A stretch of DNA of 64,000 nt from Costus lasius (taxonomy: Eukaryota > Streptophyta > Magnoliopsida > Zingiberales > Costaceae): contig CM050448.1 in NCBI GenBank assembly GCA_027563935.2, forward strand, positions 70,007,843-70,071,842, read 5' to 3'. Of this stretch, positions 58,123 through 64,000 are shown piece by piece. The notes below the pieces were generated by a model. The model was not told the origin of the DNA, ran no database searches, and saw nothing but the letters and a program-made list of their open reading frames with translations. The stretch's first letter is position 1, and each line of letters starts with the position of its first letter. A program made the translations under genes and the position numbers.

Positions 58123-59366
58123 TGTAACGCCCCCTCAGAATAAACCCCAAATCATCGAACAGAAACCGCGGAACATAGGGAACGTCACACACAAACAATA
58201 ATACAGATGCTAGGGAATAATAGCTTACAGAAACCGATTCGGAAAAATTTCGGCAGCATGTCCCCAGAAAAACTAAGGAAATTCCTGTACAAGTATCATA
58301 ATATTACAATGTGGGTCAACATGCTGACCACAAACTGAAACACACCATTTTGAAATCAAAAGTTCTCAAGCCTTATCACAACTAATAAACCACGATAATC
58401 GAATAACACAGGATAATACAGAATTCACCGAAAACAGGCTTAAGCCCTCGGTTTAACAGTCGTATCAAAACCAAATGCCAACCCGGCAACAATATCACAG
58501 AAATCGAAAATCAGCATACCAGCCACAATCGGCTAACATGTCCATGAACAAAATCATAAAAACCTTGGCCACATCCGGCCCACAAATAGCACAGGCTCGC
58601 AGGCCCCAAAATATCAAGTTAGAAAACTAAACATCCGCTCAGGCTGTAGGCTACTGCCCTACATCTGGAAATATCGTGGAATGAGCTACACGGCTTAGTG
58701 AGTAGATAGTCTCGTTCGACCATCCACTAATATACAATCAAAAAATAGATGCAGATATCTTTTCAAAACTTTTAACGGAAGATGTCAAAGTATGATACAT
58801 AATAAAACCGATAACCATAAATCACAATCATGATCAGAAAACAATACACCCACAACCCCGGGCAACAAGATCACCAAACAGCCTATCCGGCTAACAGACT
58901 AGAATCACACAACTATTGTCCAGTGATTTCAGAATTGACCCCGAGGGTCCAACCCGGCCTTCGTCAAGGCACTGAGAGTAACCTGCAATGAACATTGGTG
59001 AGGCGTAGATTCAAGAGGTGGCCCCCGCCAGGTCACGACGTGGCACTTTGCTCTACGACACTCAACCGCACCCCCTTTACCGGGAACACAACACCCCCAC
59101 AACCGGGAACGGAAACAGGAACAGATCAGAATGGAAGGTGAATGAATTCAAGAGGTGGCCCCCGTCTGACCAAGACGTGGCACTTTGTTTCAAACACCCA
59201 ACTCTCATAAGGTTTATCACGTGGACAAAATACCCTTAACACAAACCGGAACCCTGAACCTCTAACCTGGTCACTAGACTCTAGAACAGTCCCTCCATTA
59301 CCGGAAACAAAGCAGAATAGGATGGGTGGATTCTCCAACCCCAAATCAGAATGACTGTTCACTGAG
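58123..59366 (-). repeat. Gypsy-B 5' LTR, cut by Copia-E
   Basis: It begins tgtaacgcccc and aligns over its whole 1244 bp with 25037-26280 without gaps, with about 14 substitutions. It stops at cactgag, where the other copy continues tgctctag and Copia-E starts. The remaining 1.4 kb should lie beyond the right edge of the window, after Copia-E. Confidence 0.9.
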
Positions 59367-61075
59367 TGAAAGTCCCCTTAATCTAAGGGGGCCGAAACCC
59401 TAAGGGAGGCGCATATATAAAAACCGCATGGGAAGCTAGGGTTTCATAGAGATCTTAACATATCATATGATCAACTTTTAATGCAAGGAGATTCTTACCA
59501 TTGCCATCACTTAGATGTTGTCTTGGAAGGAAAGGCGCAAGTGCTCCTTCTCCTAAGGTGACGCACACAAGAGATGTCGCCTACTCTTCTGTTGGTGCTC
59601 CTTGTGCTAGCAAGGTTCCAAGAAGTCGTTGTCGAATGGAAAGGGAGAAAATCCGTTGCTTAGCGATCACCTTCTTCCTTTTGCGTCATCACTTGTTTCC
59701 ACGAGAGTACAAAAACCAAAACTCTATATTCAAGTTGGCGACCGAAAGAAAAGAATAGGCGAGAGATGAGAGCGTCTCTTGCGTGAACGTGAGACATGCC
59801 CACGTTTAGAGAGGTGCTATCTAAAAATAGCAATCCACCTCTCAACGTTCACATGCGCATACCATGGGTTTACCCCAAGCGCAAACTTCTCTTCATCCTT
59901 TTGAACCATGCGCTCACTTGAGCTGGTTCACATTGGTTCGGTTCACAAACCAAATAAGCCAAGCAACTAGTCCAAATCATAATTAAACCATAAGGCTCAT
60001 GATCTGACCGTTGATCTCTAGATGCTGCTGATCTGACCGATCTAGCATTCATTCTCTCAATCGAAGCTTACCGATCTCAAGCCCTAATCAATCAAACATG
60101 ATCAGACTAGATCTCACTTACAATCAGAGATCAAATCCCTTTAAACTGAACCCAAACAATTCAGTCCACACGATCTGACTTAAGTAAGCCATATCATCAA
60201 ATTGTGCGACCCTGAGGGTTTCCTTTAAATGTCGGTAACGATAACTCACGTCATCACGATCAGTGAGGGGTATCTAGCAACACATCACTGTCTCCCGATA
60301 TAAAGAAAAGAGTCTTCCAAGACTACACCCAAACCACAGCACAAGTGTGAATCAATTCACAAAGCATACATATTTCCTTTGCCACTGGATGTTCTTATTG
60401 GACAAGCGTGTCAAGCTTGTAGCTCCAATATGATGAGCATGATTAGATCAGATGAACACAGTCACCTGGGTATGGCCATACACTTTCTCAATCATCTCAT
60501 CCGGGGGGGCCCCTTTAGAACATCACACTCCTTAAACAAGGAGACGGCAATCCTATATCTATCACTAATGCCCTAACCTGACTCAAGCTCACCATCCAAG
60601 ATAGTCTATAATCATTATGTTTCAAATGATATTGAACTATCTCAAAACAATGACAATCATCATTTAGAAAACACAAGTGATCTCAAGTCAGAGGAAATGT
60701 GCCACTTGTCTCATTCAAGGAATATTCACATTGTGACAAACAATTGAACATCCTAGTAGGGTCTGTCCAGTACATCCAACGTACCCATGAGTCTACACCT
60801 TATTCCATGCTCGAAGCATCCTATAAGATTAGAACACATATTAGTCTCAATCATATCAAGGCTGTCTCATGTTCACCAAGATATCTCGACTAAGGACATA
60901 TAGCATGTCAGCCCAGCTGAACAGCTTTGAGACATTATTCAGAAGAACATATATTGCAGCAGATAATGTAAACAACTGAATAATAACCATGCCTTTATAA
61001 ACATAACAGTTTATTACATGATACAGATACATTCCCACAGGCCTCAAACATTAGCCTTAAGGGCATACCCCAACA
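59367..61075 (-). repeat. Copia-E 3' LTR
   Basis: 1709 bp, tgaaagtcccc to ataccccaaca. It has the U5-end hairpin cccctta-atc-taagggg (59374-59390) and gataac-tcac-gtcatc (60240-60255). It is closest in layout to the Copia-B and -C LTRs but differs at many sites. Confidence 0.94.
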
Positions 61076-61091
61076 ATCTCCCACTTGCACT
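61076..61091 (-). other. Copia-E polypurine tract
   Basis: Minus-strand gtgcaagtgggagat between the pol stop codon at 61096 and the LTR. Confidence 0.85.
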
Positions 61092-61095
61092 TAAT

Positions 61096-64000
61096 CTAAT
61101 GGTTGAGAAATCTCAAACCCATATTATTACAGTGCTTCTCATGCTTCTGCTGCGCCAGAGGCTTGGTAAGCGGGTCTGCTAGATTGTCATCTGTATGAAC
61201 CTTGCAGATTTTGATCTCGCCATGATCTATGATCTCCCTGATCAAATGAAACCGTCTCTGTATGTGCTTGGACTTCTGGTGCGACCGTGGTTCCTTTGCT
61301 TGTGCGATTGCTCCAGTGTTATCACAAAAGATAACCAAAGGATCTGCACTCGAAGGAACGACACCAAGTTCTCTCACGAACTTACGAATCCACACTGCCT
61401 CCTTGGATGCTTCCGAGGCTGCAACATACTCGGCTTCTGTTGTGGAATCAGCAACAGTTGACTGTTTGAAACTCTTCCACACCACTGCACCTCCATTCAA
61501 GCTAAAAACATAGCCTGATTGCGATCGGAAATCAACCTGGTCAGACTGGAACGAAGCGTCAGTATATCCCTCAATACTGAGTTCTTCCTGACCACCATAT
61601 ATCAAGAACATATCTTTGGTCCTCCGCAGATATTTTAAAATGTTCTTGACTGCAATCCAGTGCGCCATACCTGGATTACTTTGGAAACGACTGGTCACGC
61701 TTAACCCGTAAGCGACGTCTGGGCGAGTACACAACATCGCATACATAATGGAACCAATAGCCGAAGCATAAGGCGTATTGTCCATTTCATCTTTCTCAGT
61801 CTGTGTTTGTGGACACTGACTCTTCGAAAGATTCAGACCATGTCTGACTGGAAGATATCCCCGTTTAGAATTCTCTAAATAAAATCTTTCCAGGACTTTA
61901 TCGATGTAAGTACTCTGGCACAACCCGAGAAGCCTCTTAGATCTATCCCTGTAGATCTTCACACCTAACACATAGGCTGCTTCTCCTAGATCTTTCATTT
62001 GGAAACATTTCCTCAGCCATGCCTTCACAGCATGCATTTCAGGAATGTCATTTCCAATGATCAAGATGTCATCGACGTAGAGGACTAGGAAAGTAATCAC
62101 GCTCCCACTAAACCTCTTATATACACACGGGTCATCTTCGTTCTTGACGAAACCAAATTCAGTGACTGATTCATCAAAACGAATATTCCAGCTTCTTGAT
62201 GCTTGCTTGAGTCCATAAATGGACTTCTTTAACTTGCATATCTTATGACGATCTGCTGGATTAGTGAAACCCTCAGGTTGTGTCATATACACATCCTCAT
62301 CCAGATTTCCATTCAGGAAAGCTGTTTTCACATCCATCTGCCAAATCTCATAATCATAGTATGCAGCTATCGCAAAAAGAATCCGAATAGACTTAAACAT
62401 AGCTACAGGTGAGAAAGTTTCATCATAATCTATCCCGTAGATTTGTTTGAAACCTTTCGCAACTAGCCTGCCTTTATAGGTAACCACGTTACCATCCATG
62501 TCAATCTTCTTCTTGAAGATCCATTTACAGCCTATAGGGATAACTCCCGGAGGCGGATCAACCAAATCCCAAACTTGGTTATCTGACATGGAGTCCATCT
62601 CGGCGCGCATAGCTTCAAGCCATCTCGCTGACTCCGGTCCACTGACCGCATCCGCATAAGTGAGGGGTTCATCATTATCAATGATGTAGACTCCGTCATA
62701 ACGCTCAGGTTGTCTACGGATCCTTCCCGATCTTCGTGGTTCCCGTGATATCTGAGCCTCAGGTTGTTCAATAACCTGATCTACCGGCTCAGGCTCATCC
62801 AACTGTGCTTGAGCTCTTTGTCCTTCCTCTGGATTCTCATCCAACTTTATTTCTCTCCCACTGGCCTCTTGCAGAAGAAACTCCTTCTCAAGAAATATGG
62901 CCGTCCGAGCAACAAAAACCTTGTTCTCTTTGGGATCGTAGAAATAATAACCCTTAGTTTCCTTAGGGTAACCGACAAAGATACATTTGTCAGATCTGCT
63001 CTCTAGTTTCCCAGAGGCGAGCTTTTTGACATAAGCCTCGCAGCCCCAGATCCTGATAAATGTCAAGCTTGGCTGTTTCCCATACCATAACTCATATGGC
63101 GTCTTTGAAACGGCCTTGGATGGCACTCGGTTTAGTACCTTTGCAGCTGTTTCCAGCGCAAAACCCCAAAAGGAGTATGGAAGAGTAGCCTGACTCATCA
63201 TAGAACGAACCATATCAAGTAACGTTCTATTTCTCCTCTCGGACACACCATTCCATTGCGGTGTTCCTGGTGGAGTGAGCTGTGAGATGATCCCACACTC
63301 CTTTAGATAGTCAGTAAACGCATGACTTAGGTATTCACCACCTCGATCTGAACGAAGTGCCTTGATATTTCGGCCTAGCTGATTCTGTACTTCATTTTTG
63401 AACTCTTTGAACTTGTCAAAAGATTCACTCTTATGTCTCATCAGATAGACATACCCATACCTACTGAAATCATCAGTAAAGGTAATGAAGTACTGATAGC
63501 CACCTCTGGCATGTTTACTAAATGGCCCACACACATCACTGTGTATAAGGTCAAGTAAACCTGAAGCCCTTTGACCTTTGTGAGGAAAAGGTGACTTCGT
63601 CATTTTACCCATTAAACAAGCCTTGCATGTATCAATCTCCTTGTAGGAGAATGATCCCAGCAGTCCATAATCATGCAACCGCTTAATGCGTTTCTCGTTT
63701 ATATGGCCTAAACGACTATGCCATAGCAAGGTGCTTTCATCAGCATACTTGGCTTTCTTAATATCAATATTTTGTATCGAACTTTCCATGTCCAACACGA
63801 ATAACCCATTGTTAATTGAACCAGTTGCATAAACAATATTATCAAAAGACAAAATACACTTTGAAATATTGCATTCAAAGGAAAATCCCTTCCTGACAAG
63901 AGCAGGAATGGAGATAATATTTTTAGTAATACTGGGAACAAAATAACAATTGTTTAGTTCCAATACAATTCCAGATGGTAAAGAAATGAAGTAGTCTCCT
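61096..64000 (-). CDS. Copia-E Gag-Pol, C-terminal 968 codons, open at edge
   Basis: The minus-strand frame is open from its stop at 61096 to the last base of the window and reads there GDYFISLPSGIVLELNNC, in the protease domain. It contains the HHCC site (LLWHSRLGHIN ... CKACL), the integrase core with D, D and E in the usual spacing, reverse transcriptase with YVDD and RNase H (GYTDAS, DNTGAIAQAK). No stop or frameshift occurs in this part. The N-terminal Gag, the leader and the 5' LTR are outside, so I cannot say whether the element is complete. Confidence 0.93.
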   Translation of the reverse strand, partial: GDYFISLPSGIVLELNNCYFVPSITKNIISIPALVRKGFSFECNISKCILSFDNIVYATGSINNGLFVLDMESSIQNIDIKKAKYADESTLLWHSRLGHINEKRIKRLHDYGLLGSFSYKEIDTCKACLMGKMTKSPFPHKGQRASGLLDLIHSDVCGPFSKHARGGYQYFITFTDDFSRYGYVYLMRHKSESFDKFKEFKNEVQNQLGRNIKALRSDRGGEYLSHAFTDYLKECGIISQLTPPGTPQWNGVSERRNRTLLDMVRSMMSQATLPYSFWGFALETAAKVLNRVPSKAVSKTPYELWYGKQPSLTFIRIWGCEAYVKKLASGKLESRSDKCIFVGYPKETKGYYFYDPKENKVFVARTAIFLEKEFLLQEASGREIKLDENPEEGQRAQAQLDEPEPVDQVIEQPEAQISREPRRSGRIRRQPERYDGVYIIDNDEPLTYADAVSGPESARWLEAMRAEMDSMSDNQVWDLVDPPPGVIPIGCKWIFKKKIDMDGNVVTYKGRLVAKGFKQIYGIDYDETFSPVAMFKSIRILFAIAAYYDYEIWQMDVKTAFLNGNLDEDVYMTQPEGFTNPADRHKICKLKKSIYGLKQASRSWNIRFDESVTEFGFVKNEDDPCVYKRFSGSVITFLVLYVDDILIIGNDIPEMHAVKAWLRKCFQMKDLGEAAYVLGVKIYRDRSKRLLGLCQSTYIDKVLERFYLENSKRGYLPVRHGLNLSKSQCPQTQTEKDEMDNTPYASAIGSIMYAMLCTRPDVAYGLSVTSRFQSNPGMAHWIAVKNILKYLRRTKDMFLIYGGQEELSIEGYTDASFQSDQVDFRSQSGYVFSLNGGAVVWKSFKQSTVADSTTEAEYVAASEASKEAVWIRKFVRELGVVPSSADPLVIFCDNTGAIAQAKEPRSHQKSKHIQRRFHLIREIIDHGEIKICKVHTDDNLADPLTKPLAQQKHEKHCNNMGLRFLNH

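Larger units (their letters stand above)
25037..59366 (-). mobile_element. Gypsy-B: Tekay/Del-type Ty3/gypsy element split by nested insertions
   Basis: With the nested elements removed, this is one gypsy element: 3' LTR 25037-27717, internal pieces 27718-28041, 37163-40669 and 57115-58122 (about 4.8 kb together), and the first 1244 bp of the 5' LTR at 58123-59366. The rest of that LTR lies beyond Copia-E, outside the window. The order gag-protease-RT-RNase H-integrase-chromodomain and the long LTRs fit the Tekay/Del chromovirus group. Copia-B, Copia-C and Copia-E entered it. The first two are confirmed by target duplications atggt and ctagg. The copy is dead: it has a gag stop and a frameshift before protease as well as the insertions. 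Confidence 0.9.
59367..64000 (-). mobile_element. Copia-E: Ty1/copia element, incomplete at window edge
   Basis: A minus-strand element with 3' LTR, polypurine tract and a long open gag-pol frame that leaves the window still open in the protease region. It entered the Gypsy-B 5' LTR after cactgag. A matching ctgag beyond its 5' LTR would confirm the insertion but is not visible here. Confidence 0.93.

Noticed and set aside
22801..64000. Host gene or defence system among the long frames
   Set aside because: Every long frame is a copia or gypsy gag or pol, recognised by its catalytic motifs. Nothing remained that needed a host-gene explanation.

Overview
This window is repeat-rich plant nuclear DNA with no recognisable host gene. 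Evidence for a plant is the pair of retrotransposon families: BARE/Angela-like Ty1/copia elements (1.7 kb LTRs, about 1.8 kb leader, one gag-pol frame of 1293 codons, initiator tRNA-Met primer site) and a chromodomain-bearing Ty3/gypsy element of Tekay/Del type (2.7 kb LTR starting TGTAAGATCCGG). With a long satellite array beside them, this suggests pericentromeric or other heterochromatin, probably of an angiosperm. I cannot name the species.

Bases 1-19411 are an AT-rich tandem satellite of 505-bp monomers (one class is 504 bp): 37 complete units plus a partial unit at each end. Five monomer classes (called A-E here) follow a B-C-D-E or B-C-D-E-A order, a higher-order repeat of about 2.02 or 2.52 kb. 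Each 505-bp monomer is itself an old dimer of two diverged halves of about 245 and 260 bp.

Bases 19412-64000 are nested LTR retrotransposons. At the left is an old minus-strand copia relic (Copia-A, 19412-23744) whose LTR carries a plus-strand solo LTR (20053-21776, target duplication ccgat). It is fused through a 4-base microhomology to the gag end of a minus-strand gypsy copy. The LTR at 25037-27717 serves both that gag fragment and a second gypsy copy (Gypsy-B) on its right. Gypsy-B has been split by three copia insertions: Copia-B (28042-37162, complete, target duplication atggt) near the integrase-chromodomain junction, Copia-C (40670-57114, target duplication ctagg) in gag, and Copia-E (59367 to beyond the window) in the 5' LTR. 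Copia-C is itself interrupted by the plus-strand Copia-D (41969-50959), with about 1.6 kb of Copia-C lost at that site.

LTR differences counted by eye agree with the nesting order: Gypsy-B about 14 in 1244 bp, Copia-C about 11 in 1299 bp, Copia-D two substitutions plus a C-run length change, Copia-B none seen. Copia-B has every part expected of an autonomous element: intact gag-pol, primer site, polypurine tract, identical LTRs and a target duplication. The least expected signals are candidate RNA structures shared by the copia subfamilies: a GNRA-loop hairpin in the LTR, a G/C hairpin beside the primer site, and a duplicated bulged hairpin in the leader. Each shows stem-preserving differences between copies.
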